From: Alphaproteobacteria bacterium
Lineage (GTDB): Bacteria > Pseudomonadota > Alphaproteobacteria > UBA9219 > RGZA01
Length of the DNA stretch: 44,064 nt
Reading direction: 5' to 3'
NCBI GenBank assembly: GCA_021732145.1
Contig: JAKFVN010000012.1
Location: 1 to 44,064, forward strand
In this document: positions 29,984 through 38,925 of the stretch, one piece after another
Numbering within the stretch: position 1 is the stretch's first letter
Layout: every line of letters starts with the position of its first letter
Position numbers and translations under genes: made by a program
The notes under the pieces: model-generated
What the model was told of the DNA's origin: nothing
Seen by the model: only the letters and a program-made list of their open reading frames with translations
Database searches by the model: none

Positions 29984-30104
29984 AAATCCCGACTACAGCG
30001 TCGGCTTTTTGCGCTTTTCTGTGCTTCCGGTGCTCACGTACTTATACGTACGCTGCGCCCCGGTTCTCGAAAAGCATCAAAAATCCTTAGCCGTAGCGAG
30101 ATTT
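29984..30104. repeat. ~120-bp palindromic element, copy B
   Basis: The core TGTGCTTCCGGTGCTCACGT with a GTAC-TTATAC-GTAC tip and CCGGTTCTCGAAAAG is shared with copies A and C. The flanks (ATCCCGACTACAGCGTCGGC versus TAGCCGTAGCGAGAT) are mutually complementary but unique to this copy. It follows rplA directly. Confidence 0.75.
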
Positions 30105-30122
30105 TAAAAGGCTAAAAAATTC

Positions 30123-30156
30123 AGGGGAAACAGGGAAACTTGTTTCCCCTTTTTTA
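30123..30156 (+). terminator. Intrinsic terminator of rplKA
   Basis: AGGGGAAACA pairs with TGTTTCCCCT over an eight-base loop and is followed by a T-run. Confidence 0.88.
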
Positions 30157-30165
30157 TAGGTTGAT

Positions 30166-30618
30166 ATGCACACAAAAAATTTAAACGTAAAGAATTTACA
30201 CAACTTTATTGAAAAATATCATCGCAGCTTGATGGTACGCGGTGATGTCAGCATGACACCTGCTTACCTGAAGGGTGTGCTGAAAGGCATTTGGGATATG
30301 GCCGAAGGCAAGGTACAGAACGCGCGGCGTAATTATTTCGCGCTGGCCGCGGTTGCATTTGCAGGGGATGTGGCGGTATTTGGCGGTTCATTGCATATGG
30401 CGCGGCTGGCGCTGACCGCAGGCGAACTGGCTGCATTGATGATGCTGGGCACGAAAATTTATTGCACGCGCAGCCGCAGCGCCAAGCAGTATCTGGATGA
30501 AGATTTGGGAACAACCAATCCCGATGCGCCGGAAGATACCGTGATTTATGACCGCGCTGCGCGCAATATTCAGGGCCGCATTCCAAAACGCGACGCGCAG
30601 GCTTATTTTCCAATTTGA
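30166..30618 (+). CDS. Hypothetical membrane-associated protein
   Basis: This 150-aa protein of unknown family has two hydrophobic segments in the middle (YFALAAVAFAGDVAVFGGSL and LALTAGELAALMMLGTKIYC, residues ~57-105) flanked by soluble ends. It could be a two-span inner-membrane protein. The start follows the rplKA terminator by ten bases, so its promoter must overlap the terminator or it depends on readthrough. Its stop codon directly abuts the stop of the convergent gene. Confidence 0.55.
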   Translation: MHTKNLNVKNLHNFIEKYHRSLMVRGDVSMTPAYLKGVLKGIWDMAEGKVQNARRNYFALAAVAFAGDVAVFGGSLHMARLALTAGELAALMMLGTKIYCTRSRSAKQYLDEDLGTTNPDAPEDTVIYDRAARNIQGRIPKRDAQAYFPI

Positions 30619-31533
30619 TTATTTAATCGCGTTGGCAAGGAAGCCAAGCAATTTATGCTGCTTGGGATTATTGCGTTCCAAGAACATGACATCAGAGAAT
30701 GAACGGATGCAGGATACAAAAACGCTGTTGCTTTTTATTTCATCTGTCTCAAATGCCTTCACCTTGCCAACGGCAACGCGCGCAATCGAAATGCGGCGCG
30801 GCGGTGTTTGATTGGTGCCAAGCTTGCCTGCTTGCGCGGCCTTCAGGCGATCTTCAACCTCGCCCTGGGTTAGCGCCAATTGCTGGCGGATATCGGTGAG
30901 CAATTCGCGCGCAACCTTGCGGAATAATTCGATGCTGGCTTTCTTGCCCGTTTTGGCTTGATACACCGTCATGTGCTGCTCGGCATAAGCGCGCAGCAGC
31001 GGTGAAATCCACGCTTCATCCGGATAGGTATCTTCCAGTTTTTTTATTAGATTATCGATGGATTCCTTGGAAACCGGCACGCGGCCATGAATGGCGAAGT
31101 CGCGCAATTCCTGCGTGGGCATGCCAAGTTTCTGCGCGGCTTCCTGAATGTTATCCTTGCCGTCAATCATATACGCAACCGTATCTGCAAAGTTTTCCGG
31201 TAGTACAAATGGCTTTGCAGCGGTGGCATCTTTGGCAAGCAAGTTTAGCTGCGCTGTATAAAGGGGTAGGCATTGCGCAAAACGCGCTTTGGATGCTTTA
31301 CGCAAATTGGTTTGCCAGCCAGCATTCTGGATTTCTTCCTTGGTCGTGTTCGGGCGATTGCCGAGCAGGAAGTTCAGAGTGATGCTGTGTGATTTTTGCG
31401 ATTGGCCAGCTGATAGCCGCTGCGCGGCAGAGCGAAGCGAAATCGGCGCATCCGAAATCTCCCCTCCTGCTTCCAGGATGTAGAGAATAATATCCCTTAA
31501 GCTGCTGTCTTTAGTGGGTGCTGGCCGTGCCAT
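30619..31533 (-). CDS. Hypothetical protein, possibly DNA-binding
   Basis: The 304-aa soluble protein is Lys/Arg-rich. A possible helix-turn-helix lies around residues 128-150 (NIQEAAQKLGMPTQELRDFA), and the N-terminal SLRSAAQRLSAG is similar in form. No enzymatic motif is visible. Its stop codon begins on the base after the stop of the facing gene, with zero spacing. With that gene it separates rplA from rplJ. Confidence 0.5.
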   Translation of the reverse strand: MARPAPTKDSSLRDIILYILEAGGEISDAPISLRSAAQRLSAGQSQKSHSITLNFLLGNRPNTTKEEIQNAGWQTNLRKASKARFAQCLPLYTAQLNLLAKDATAAKPFVLPENFADTVAYMIDGKDNIQEAAQKLGMPTQELRDFAIHGRVPVSKESIDNLIKKLEDTYPDEAWISPLLRAYAEQHMTVYQAKTGKKASIELFRKVARELLTDIRQQLALTQGEVEDRLKAAQAGKLGTNQTPPRRISIARVAVGKVKAFETDEIKSNSVFVSCIRSFSDVMFLERNNPKQHKLLGFLANAIK

Positions 31534-31916
31534 AACTGTAAATCCTTTAAATATAAGGGTATTTTAAGCATGGAACGGGGGCGTTCAACGGCATTAATAA
31601 TTTCACGCCAAAGCGCATTTTTGCTGTTGTTTTAGCGCCTAAACCCCACTATAAAATGCGCCAACCGGACTAGTCCGGCTATCAGTTTCCAAGACCGCAG
31701 GTGAGGCCACATCTTAAAAAAGAGGGCCTCTTAATATCCCGCGCAGAAACGGAAGAGCACGGAATTCTTGAAATGCGCATCAGCGTCTTTCTTGCCGCTT
31801 CCATTTTCCCCGTCAAACGAAACAGATTTCATGAACATGTCAGTAATGACGTGCGCATGGAACATGGTTGGGTTTAGAAATGTTTTCTGAACCTATTTTT
31901 AATGGAAGGAGGCGTC
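31534..31916 (+). promoter_or_regulatory. Promoter and leader region of rplJL
   Basis: This 383-bp region contains the L10-leader-like structure at 31655-31790, then about 125 bp without clear structure, and finally the AAGGAGG ribosome-binding site of rplJ. The promoter is probably upstream of 31655 but no consensus pair is convincing. Confidence 0.55.
31655..31790 (+). ncRNA. Ribosomal protein L10 leader
   Basis: The segment has the known leader landmarks ahead of rplJ: a stable stem (the 14-bp palindrome CCGGACTAGTCCGG, 31665-31678), then GACCGCAGGTGAGGCC, a GAGGCC/GGCCTC hairpin with an A-rich loop, TTAATATCCCGCGCAG and AAACGG. L10 (with L7/L12) binds this type of leader to repress its own translation. 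Boundaries are approximate. Confidence 0.65.
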
Positions 31917-32435
31917 ATGAATAAAAATCGTACGCTAAAAACCGAAACAGTCGAAAGCTTTCAAAAAGCTCTGGGCGGACAAGAATTTGCAGTGGTAGTA
32001 CAGGCTTCGGGCCTGACCGTTGCGGAAGTGTCCAAGCTGCGTGGTTTAATCCGCGCTGCGGGTGCTAGCTACCGTGTTGTTAAAAACACGCTCGCACGCA
32101 TTGCTCTGAAGGGCACCACCTTTGAAGGCTTAACGCCACTGATGAAAGGCCCAACGGCGATTGCATATGCAAAAGACCCGGTGGCTGTTGCCAAGGTTCT
32201 GGTTGATTTTGCAAAAACCAATCAAAAACTGAAGCTCGTTGGTGCAAATCTCAATGGTCAAATGCTGGATGCGAATGCGACAAAGACGCTCGCAACCCTT
32301 CCATCGATCAACGAGCTGCGCGCAAAGATTGTTGGAATGCTCCAAACCCCTGCTACCCGTATGGCTGTATTGCTCAAGGCTCCCGCTGGCCAGATTGCCC
32401 GCGTACTTTCAGCAAAAGCGTCAAAGGGCAGTTGA
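31917..32435 (+). CDS. rplJ: 50S ribosomal protein L10
   Basis: The 172-aa L10 begins MNKNRTLKTETVESFQKALG. The start at 31917 is chosen because AAGGAGG lies five bases upstream; an ATG at 31902 would overlap that site. It shows VVVQASGLTVAEVSKLRGLIR, YRVVKNTLARIALKGT and the C-terminal helix that binds L7/L12 dimers. rplL follows. Confidence 0.96.
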   Translation: MNKNRTLKTETVESFQKALGGQEFAVVVQASGLTVAEVSKLRGLIRAAGASYRVVKNTLARIALKGTTFEGLTPLMKGPTAIAYAKDPVAVAKVLVDFAKTNQKLKLVGANLNGQMLDANATKTLATLPSINELRAKIVGMLQTPATRMAVLLKAPAGQIARVLSAKASKGS

Positions 32436-32494
32436 GGATTTTCGGAACTAAAGTGTTTTTGTTCACTGTTACTATCAAACTAAAGGAGACTTAA

Positions 32495-32875
32495 ATGTCA
32501 AAACTCGAAAAATTGGTTGATGAATTGTCAACCTTGACCGTTCTCGAAGCTGCTGAATTGTCAAAATTGCTTGAAGAAAAGTGGGGCGTTTCTGCTGCTG
32601 CTCCGGTTGCTGTTGCTGCTGCGGGTGCGCCTGCTGCTGGCGGCGGTGCTGCTGCTGAAGAACAGACCGAATTCACCCTCGTTCTGACCGATGGCGGCGC
32701 TAACAAGATCAACGTGATCAAGGAAGTTCGCGCCATCACCAACCTTGGCCTCAAAGAAGCTAAGGACCTTGTCGAAGGCGCACCAAAGACCGTTAAGGAT
32801 GCTCTTTCCAAGGCAGATGCTGAAAAGTTCAAGAAACAAATTGAAGCAGCTGGCGGTAAGGTAGAACTGAAGTAA
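32495..32875 (+). CDS. rplL: 50S ribosomal protein L7/L12
   Basis: The 126-aa stalk protein has an N-terminal dimerisation domain ([20 protein letters not shown]), an Ala/Gly-rich hinge at residues ~35-52 and the conserved C-terminal domain ([31 protein letters not shown]). AAAGGAGA precedes the ATG. In the usual order rpoB would follow; here the unit ends with an element copy and a terminator. Confidence 0.98.
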   Translation: MSKLEKLVDELSTLTVLEAAELSKLLEEKWGVSAAAPVAVAAAGAPAAGGGAAAEEQTEFTLVLTDGGANKINVIKEVRAITNLGLKEAKDLVEGAPKTVKDALSKADAEKFKKQIEAAGGKVELK

Positions 32876-32994
32876 AAACCGGTCAGGTTGTATGCCTGCT
32901 TGTTTGTTCTGCGCTTCCGGTGCTCACGTACTTAAATGTACGCTGCGCTCCGGTTCTCAACCAAACGGCGCAATCATCTCAACCTGATGGTTTT
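32875..32994. repeat. ~120-bp palindromic element, copy C
   Basis: It carries the same core as copies A and B (TGCGCTTCCGGTGCTCACGT, GTAC-TTAAAT-GTAC tip, CCGGTTCTC). The outer arms AAAACCGGTCAGGTTG and CAACCTGATGGTTTT pair with each other and are specific to this copy. It starts on the last base of the rplL stop codon. Confidence 0.8.
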
Positions 32995-33007
32995 ACGCAA
33001 AGTAATT

Positions 33008-33036
33008 AAAGGGCGCTCGAAAGAGCGCCCTTTTTT
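33008..33036 (+). terminator. Intrinsic terminator of rplJL
   Basis: AAAGGGCGCTC pairs with GAGCGCCCTTT over a GAAA tetraloop, followed by T's. Confidence 0.95.
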
Positions 33037-33160
33037 GTTGCGCCATACATATGAATTGTGATGGGTGAATTAAACAATTTTGTTTGTCATATTTTTATGG
33101 GGGCGACGCGGCGATTTTTTCTTTCAGGGTGCATTTATCTGGGTGCATACTTTGCATCGC

Positions 33161-34870
33161 ATGAAGCAAATGAGCCTTCGCCATTACCTTGGATTGTTCC
33201 GCCCAAAACTGCTGACCGTTTTGCACGAGGGCTATGGCATTGACCGGCTTTTTAAAGACATCATCGCTGGCCTGACGGTTGCGGTGGTGGCATTGCCGCT
33301 GGCGATGGGGATTGCGATTGCATCGGGCGCAGCGCCGGAGCAGGGATTGTTCACCGCGATTATCGCGGGCTTCATCATCTCCACACTTGGCGGCAGCCGT
33401 TACCAGATTGGCGGGCCGACGGCAGCGTTCATTGTTGTTGTCTATCGCACGATTGAACATCACGGTTATGACGGCATGCTGCTGGCGACATTTCTGGCGG
33501 GCATCATGCTGCTGATTGTCGGGTTTTTGCGCCTTGGCAATTACATTAAATACATCCCATACCCTGTCACCATTGGGTTCACGGCGGGTATCGGCATTAC
33601 GATTATGGTCAGCCAATTATCGGATTTATTTGGCCTGACGGTTTCCAAATTACCCGGCGAATTCATCCCAAAACTATGGATGCTGATTAACGCGATGCCG
33701 ACCGCGCAACTGAATGTCATCCTGCTATCGCTGGGCAGCGTGATTGCATTGCTGTTGATGCAGAAATTCAAGCCCCACTGGCCGCGCATGCTGATTGTGG
33801 TGGTACTGGCATCATTGGCCGCATCATACCTATCGCTGAATGCAACAACGATTGGTTCAAAGTTCGGCGAAATTTCCAGCGACTTACCGGTGATGAATTT
33901 TTCATGGCTGCAATTTCCGGAATTCACATTCGAAAAATTCAAGGCCGTATTGCCGGATGCCGCGACTATCGCGCTGCTGGCGGGGATTGAATCATTATTA
34001 TCTGCCGTCGTTGCCGATGGCATGACGGGAAGACGGCACCGTTCGAATGCCGAGCTGGTCGCGCAGGGCTTTGCCAATATCGCCTCCCCGTTATTTGGCG
34101 GGTTGCCGGCAACAGGCGCGATTGCACGTACTGCGACCAATGTGCGCGCAGGATCAACGGGGCCAGTTTCCGGCATGTTGCATGCCGTATTCCTGCTGAT
34201 TTTTGTGGTAATTGCTGCGCCCTTGGCCAGCTATGTGCCATTAGCGGTGCTGGCGGTTATCCTGACCATTGTCGCATGGAATATGAGTGAAGTGCATGTG
34301 GTTGGCGAATTCATCAGCCATGCGACATGGGGCGATCGAACCGTATTGCTGACCACCATGACGCTGACAGTTTTGTATGACTTAACGCTGGGCATTGAAG
34401 TAGGTGTGGTGATGTCCGCATTCAAATTCATGCATAACATGGCGGACGTGGTGGAAGTTGAAACCAATGTGAAAATCGTGGAAGAAGAACGCCCAGATGT
34501 GGTGCGCGCGCCGCGCCCTTATTTCGATATTCCAAACCTGGATCAAAGCATTGTGATTTACCGTATCCACGGGCCGTTTTTTTTCGGCGCGGCATCGGAG
34601 CTAACCGCAACGATGGGCCGCGAAAGCAAGCCGCCGCGTCTGCTGGTTCTGGATTTTGCCGATGTGCCATTGCTGGATTCCACCGGCGCATCCGCATTAA
34701 AAGGCGTGATTGGCAGCGCCAAGCGCAAGGGAACGAAAGTGGTGATAACCCATGCATCCAAGCGCATTTTGCGCAGTTTAATCCGGTACGGCGTGAAGCG
34801 GCCGGAACTGGAATTTTTTACAGCATCCAGCATAGAACGCGCGATTGAACAGCACCGCGAAGCGGCTTAA
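33161..34870 (+). CDS. SulP-family anion transporter with STAS domain
   Basis: The product is about 569 aa from the ATG at 33161; the frame stays open to 33080 but the extra 27 residues are not family-like. It shows the SulP N-terminal signature region (FKDIIAGLTVAVVALPLAMGIAIASGAAPEQGLFTAIIAGF), about ten to twelve membrane helices, GGLPATGAIARTATNVRAG, and a C-terminal STAS domain (LLVLDFADVPLLDSTGASALKG). Members carry sulfate, bicarbonate or other anions; the substrate here cannot be told. It has its own promoter after the rplL terminator. Confidence 0.88.
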   Translation: MKQMSLRHYLGLFRPKLLTVLHEGYGIDRLFKDIIAGLTVAVVALPLAMGIAIASGAAPEQGLFTAIIAGFIISTLGGSRYQIGGPTAAFIVVVYRTIEHHGYDGMLLATFLAGIMLLIVGFLRLGNYIKYIPYPVTIGFTAGIGITIMVSQLSDLFGLTVSKLPGEFIPKLWMLINAMPTAQLNVILLSLGSVIALLLMQKFKPHWPRMLIVVVLASLAASYLSLNATTIGSKFGEISSDLPVMNFSWLQFPEFTFEKFKAVLPDAATIALLAGIESLLSAVVADGMTGRRHRSNAELVAQGFANIASPLFGGLPATGAIARTATNVRAGSTGPVSGMLHAVFLLIFVVIAAPLASYVPLAVLAVILTIVAWNMSEVHVVGEFISHATWGDRTVLLTTMTLTVLYDLTLGIEVGVVMSAFKFMHNMADVVEVETNVKIVEEERPDVVRAPRPYFDIPNLDQSIVIYRIHGPFFFGAASELTATMGRESKPPRLLVLDFADVPLLDSTGASALKGVIGSAKRKGTKVVITHASKRILRSLIRYGVKRPELEFFTASSIERAIEQHREAA

Positions 34871-34877
34871 GCGGGCT

Positions 34878-35564
34878 TTAAGCTGGTTTACTGGGCAGGC
34901 CTTCCAGTTTTGCAATCACCACATCGCTTTTCTTTAAAATGCGGCTGTGTTCGAAGTTGAATTCAAACTGGTTGCGGAAGCTTTCGGCAATCATCGCATT
35001 ATTCACCAGCAGAATGCGCAAGGGCGGGCCCCAATTGATCATCGCGAAGCGATCGGCATAAACGTAATAGGGAACATGCTGGTGAAAATGACGTGGTGCC
35101 ACGCGGTAGGTTTCGGTATCTGATAAAATCAGCGTCTCGCCTTCGGGAATAATATGACGGTTGCGGATGCCAAGCTTGCGGCGCTGGATAAGCGCAGCGG
35201 TCACTTCTTCCTTATAACGCTTGAGCCATAACTTGCTGCTCACGCCGCTGATGAGCACTTCGCCGCCCGTTTTACCCAAAGCGAGGATGATGTCATCCCA
35301 CAATTCCATCACGGCGTGTTCGCCTTCCAATACGCGGAACTGGTATTTTTCGCGCCTTAAGCGCACGCCGGGTTCGGGGGTGAATTCAATGCCCGCCTGC
35401 TGCAAGACATTGCACACCGCATCAAACACCTTGCCGCCGACTTTGCCCACGCCCTGCTCAAGATTGGCGGCCGAGGCCAGCGATATGCCCGCTTGCTTGG
35501 CTAAATCACGCTGAGTCCAGTCGAGGAGGGTTCGGGCGGCTTTAATCTGGCTGATAGTTATCAT
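34878..35564 (-). CDS. XRE-type helix-turn-helix regulator
   Basis: In this 228-aa protein residues 1-60 form a Cro/CI-type HTH (ISQIKAARTLLDWTQRDLAKQ and AGISLASAANLEQG). The remaining ~165 residues form a separate domain of unknown kind (ALGKTGGEVLISGVSSKLWLKRYKEEV and YYVYADRFAMINWGPPLRILLVNN) that may sense a ligand. It is convergent with the SulP gene (7-bp gap) and divergent from a small hypothetical gene, with a dyad in the shared upstream region that it might bind. Confidence 0.75.
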   Translation of the reverse strand: MITISQIKAARTLLDWTQRDLAKQAGISLASAANLEQGVGKVGGKVFDAVCNVLQQAGIEFTPEPGVRLRREKYQFRVLEGEHAVMELWDDIILALGKTGGEVLISGVSSKLWLKRYKEEVTAALIQRRKLGIRNRHIIPEGETLILSDTETYRVAPRHFHQHVPYYVYADRFAMINWGPPLRILLVNNAMIAESFRNQFEFNFEHSRILKKSDVVIAKLEGLPSKPA

Positions 35565-35601
35565 TGCTAATCTTAAGCATCTTATTTAGTTAAAATCACT
35601 A

Positions 35602-35634
35602 AAAAAATCTCAGTTCGCAGATGCGAGATTTTTT
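35602..35634. promoter_or_regulatory. Dyad with A/T tracts between divergent genes
   Basis: AAAAAATCTC and GAGATTTTTT are perfect 10-bp arms separated by 13 bases. An inner TCGCA/TGCGA pair offers an alternative fold. It has the form of a bidirectional terminator but sits in the upstream region of two divergent genes, so it may be an attenuator or the binding site of the XRE regulator. Confidence 0.55.
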
Positions 35635-35714
35635 GGATTTGGCTAATATGTAGGCATAACAAAAGGAAACAAGAGCGAATTTCGATAACCCCAAACGAAG
35701 CTAGCGAGACGAAC

Positions 35715-35972
35715 ATGAACGATAATAAAAAACCAGACCATCTTAAAGCTATGGAAGATGAAGTAAACGAGTTCCTTCAGGTTCTCGCAGGCTATCCTGT
35801 TGATACACAAAAGTTAACACCCCTGCAAAAGCAGGTGGTGAAGTTGAATAACATCTGCGCCAACATCTTCAAAGTGGGCGGAAACGCGCTGAACGCAACT
35901 AATAATTTTATTTTCGGCGAAGCCGATCAGAACCAGGTTAGTCGCGGCGAGAGCAATCATTACGAGCCGTAA
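35715..35972 (+). CDS. Small hypothetical protein
   Basis: The 85-aa soluble protein begins MNDNKKPDHLKAMEDEVNEF. Mostly helical (LTPLQKQVVKLNNICANIF), then a Asn-rich segment (GNALNATNNFIFG). No family is recognised. GCGAGA lies before the ATG. Divergent from the XRE regulator, which may control it. Confidence 0.5.
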   Translation: MNDNKKPDHLKAMEDEVNEFLQVLAGYPVDTQKLTPLQKQVVKLNNICANIFKVGGNALNATNNFIFGEADQNQVSRGESNHYEP

Positions 35973-36078
35973 TCAATTTTGTTCTAATTACTAAATTTTG
36001 GTTACTTTGTGGCATACGGCGTTAACCTCTGCTTTGTAGATGGCTGTTTATAACCTGACCTTGGCCCTGACATAGGCA

Positions 36079-38817
36079 ATGACAGTCGTGCAAACGCTCC
36101 CTTATAGTTTGCGCATGACCAATCCCGCCCAAGCATCATTTTTATCCGAACCCAGTGAAGCGCCTGCGCTTACCCCCCAATTAACTCCAATGATGCAGCA
36201 ATATTGGGATTTGAAAAACGCGCATCCCGAATGCCTGCTGTTTTTCCGCATGGGTGATTTCTATGAATTATTCCACGATGACGCCGTAAAGGCTGCGCCT
36301 GTCTTAGATATTGCGCTGACCAAACGCGGCAAAGACCACAGTAAAAGTGAAGGGGGCGATGATATCGCGATGTGCGGCGTGCCCGTTCATGCCTATGAAG
36401 CTTACTTGCCAAAACTTATCCGTGCTGGGTTCCGTGTTGCGATTGCCGAGCAAATGGAAAACCCCGAAGAAGCCAAGGCGCGCGCTAAAGCGCAAAAAGG
36501 CGGCAAGGCGTTGGTTACCCGCCAAATCATCCGCATTATCACGCCGGGGACGCTGACCGAAGATAGTTTTCTGGATAGCGCGCGGGCCAATTACCTTGCG
36601 GTATTATCGGAAAGCATGGGCGAATATAGCCTTGCATGGTGCGATTTGGCACAAGGCATTCCATACGTGCAATCGATGCAATGGGCGGACGTACCAGCGC
36701 TGCTCAGCCGTTTAAATCCAGCCGAGCTTGTTATCTCGCAAAAGATGATTTCGGCGGAAGATAAGCGTGAGTTTCTCGATGCGCAAAAAGACATCATCAC
36801 CTTTGTTGCGCCGGTTCGGTTTGATAGCGAAAGCGCGAAACGCGCCGCGCTTCGCCAATACAGCGTCACCAGCCTGGATAGTTTTGGCAGTTTCACAAAA
36901 AATGAAACAACCGCGCTGGGTGTATTGCTGGATTACATTGCGCTGACGCAAAAGCAGCAGGTGAGTTTACTGTCACCGCCGCGCATGGCGAATATTGCAG
37001 GGGTGGTGGCGATTGATGCCGCAACGCGCCGCAATCTGGAACTGACGCAAGGCCTGGATGGCGGACGCAAGGGAAGCTTGCTGGCAACGATTGACCGCAC
37101 GCAAACCAATGCGGGCGCGCGTTTATTGGCTGAACAGTTATCAGCCCCCGTTACCGATATTGCAGTGATTAACGCGCGCTTATCACGCATTGAATGTTTT
37201 GTGCAGCATGATGATTGGCGCGAAAGCTTGCGCGCGATGCTGAAAGCTTGCCCGGATTTACCGCGTGCCTTAACGCGCCTGTCATTGCAACGTGGAAGCC
37301 CACGTGATTTGGCCATTGTGCGCGTTGCATTGGAAAGCGCGACCAGGCTGCGGTTTTTCCTGAACCAGCATGCGCATGAACTGAATGATGATTTGAAAAA
37401 GCTGAGCGTGGATCTGGGTGAGCATTCCAGCTTGATTGATGTGCTCACCCGCGCGCTCAAAGCCGAGCTACCCTTCCTTGCGCGTGATGGCGGGTTTATT
37501 GCCGCCAATTATAATGCGCAATTGGATGAATTGGTCAGCTTACGCGATGACAGCAAGAAGCTGATTGCGGGCTTACAGAATAAATATGTGCACCAAACCA
37601 AAATCACCACGCTGAAAATCAGACATAACAATGTGATTGGCTATCATGTGGAAATAACGCCTGGCCAAGCGGATAAAATGCTGCAACCGCCGTTTAATCA
37701 GGATTTTATTCATAGGCAAACGCTGTCCAGCGCGGTGCGTTTTACCACCAATGAACTGGCGGAGCTGGAACGCAAAACCAGCGAAGCGGGCGATAAGGCA
37801 TTGCAGATTGAATTGCAGCTATTCGATGAACTGGTGCAAAAAGTGCTGGCAAATTTTGATGGCTTACGCGGTGTTGCAGATGCCATGGCGCAATTGGATG
37901 TTTCAACGGCACTCGCCGAAATCTCCGTTGAACAAAACTGGTGCAAGCCAGTGATGGATGATAGCGATGCGTTTGAAATTAAGGGCGGGCGGCATCCGGT
38001 GGTTGAGGCATCGCTGCGGGTATTAAGCAAAAACTTCATCGCCAATGATTGCGATTTAAGCGCGGCGAGCCGTTTATGGCTCGTCACCGGCCCCAATATG
38101 GCGGGTAAATCCACATTTTTGCGGCAGAATGCGTTGTTGGTTGTACTCGCCCAAATGGGTTCATACGTGCCCGCAGCATCAGCGCATATGGGTATTGTTG
38201 ATAAACTCTTCAGCCGTGTTGGCGCAGCCGATGATTTGGCGCGTGGGCGTTCGACATTCATGGTTGAGATGATTGAAACCGCCGCCATTCTTCATCAAGC
38301 CACTGCGAAGTCGCTCGTTATCCTTGATGAGATTGGCCGCGGCACAGCGACGTTCGATGGATTGTCGATTGCATGGGGAAGTTTGGAATATCTGTATCAT
38401 CAGAATAAATGCCGCGGATTATTCGCAACCCATTACCATGAGCTGACAGTGCTTAAAGACCAGTTGCCGAATTTGCGCTGCGCCACCGCCAAGGTGAAGG
38501 AATGGGAAAACGAGATTATCTTCCTGCATGAAGTGGGCGAAGGCATTGCCGAATGTTCTTACGGCATTCACGTGGCGCAACTGGCGGGTTTGCCAGCAGC
38601 CGTGATTGCACGCGCAGGCGCGATTTTGCAGCAATTGGAGCAGGGCCAAACCAAGAATACGGTTATCACATCTGCCAAACCGCAGGATTTCACATCACGT
38701 GTGCTGCGCGATAAATCGGCGGTTGATAAAGCGATTGATGCATTAAACCCGGATGATTATTCGCCCAAGGAAGCGCTTGAGAAGTTGTACGCGCTTAAAA
38801 AAATGGTGAAGGAATAA
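36079..38817 (+). CDS. mutS: DNA mismatch repair protein MutS
   Basis: The 912-aa MutS recognises mismatches and small loops and recruits MutL. It shows the mismatch-probing Phe-x-Glu in RMGDFYELF (F61, E63), the connector and lever domains (GARLLAEQLSAPVTDIAVIN and RHNNVIGYHVEITPGQ), Walker A TGPNMAGKSTFLRQNA (about residue 669), SRVGAADDLARGRSTFMVEM, Walker B SLVILDEIGRGTATFDG, and FATHYHEL. The ATG at 36115 (MTNPAQAS) is an equally plausible start, 12 codons in; neither has a clear ribosome-binding site. Confidence 0.96.
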   Translation: MTVVQTLPYSLRMTNPAQASFLSEPSEAPALTPQLTPMMQQYWDLKNAHPECLLFFRMGDFYELFHDDAVKAAPVLDIALTKRGKDHSKSEGGDDIAMCGVPVHAYEAYLPKLIRAGFRVAIAEQMENPEEAKARAKAQKGGKALVTRQIIRIITPGTLTEDSFLDSARANYLAVLSESMGEYSLAWCDLAQGIPYVQSMQWADVPALLSRLNPAELVISQKMISAEDKREFLDAQKDIITFVAPVRFDSESAKRAALRQYSVTSLDSFGSFTKNETTALGVLLDYIALTQKQQVSLLSPPRMANIAGVVAIDAATRRNLELTQGLDGGRKGSLLATIDRTQTNAGARLLAEQLSAPVTDIAVINARLSRIECFVQHDDWRESLRAMLKACPDLPRALTRLSLQRGSPRDLAIVRVALESATRLRFFLNQHAHELNDDLKKLSVDLGEHSSLIDVLTRALKAELPFLARDGGFIAANYNAQLDELVSLRDDSKKLIAGLQNKYVHQTKITTLKIRHNNVIGYHVEITPGQADKMLQPPFNQDFIHRQTLSSAVRFTTNELAELERKTSEAGDKALQIELQLFDELVQKVLANFDGLRGVADAMAQLDVSTALAEISVEQNWCKPVMDDSDAFEIKGGRHPVVEASLRVLSKNFIANDCDLSAASRLWLVTGPNMAGKSTFLRQNALLVVLAQMGSYVPAASAHMGIVDKLFSRVGAADDLARGRSTFMVEMIETAAILHQATAKSLVILDEIGRGTATFDGLSIAWGSLEYLYHQNKCRGLFATHYHELTVLKDQLPNLRCATAKVKEWENEIIFLHEVGEGIAECSYGIHVAQLAGLPAAVIARAGAILQQLEQGQTKNTVITSAKPQDFTSRVLRDKSAVDKAIDALNPDDYSPKEALEKLYALKKMVKE

Positions 38818-38820
38818 GAG

Positions 38821-38912
38821 CATCGTCATTGCGAGGGGCTTTTAGGCGATGAAGCAATCCAGTTTTATGTATTTCTGGATTGCCACGCCGCTGACGCGGC
38901 TCGCAATGATGT
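38821..38912. repeat. Palindromic intergenic element (TCATTGCGAG family)
   Basis: Outer arms CATCGTCATTGCGAG and CTCGCAATGATG pair, inner arms GCAATCCAG and CTGGATTGC pair around an AT-rich loop. This TCATTGCGAG...GCAATCCAG layout is a well-known kind of dispersed palindromic repeat in many bacteria. Only one copy lies in this window. It might also help end mutS transcription. Confidence 0.75.
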
Positions 38913-38925
38913 TGTGCAATACAGC

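Noticed and set aside
31902-31916. Upstream start for rplJ (MEGGV extension)
   Set aside because: This ATG overlaps the AAGGAGG ribosome-binding site that serves the conserved start at 31917.
33080-33160. N-terminal extension of the SulP gene
   Set aside because: The extra 27 residues lack family similarity and no ribosome-binding site precedes the first ATG.
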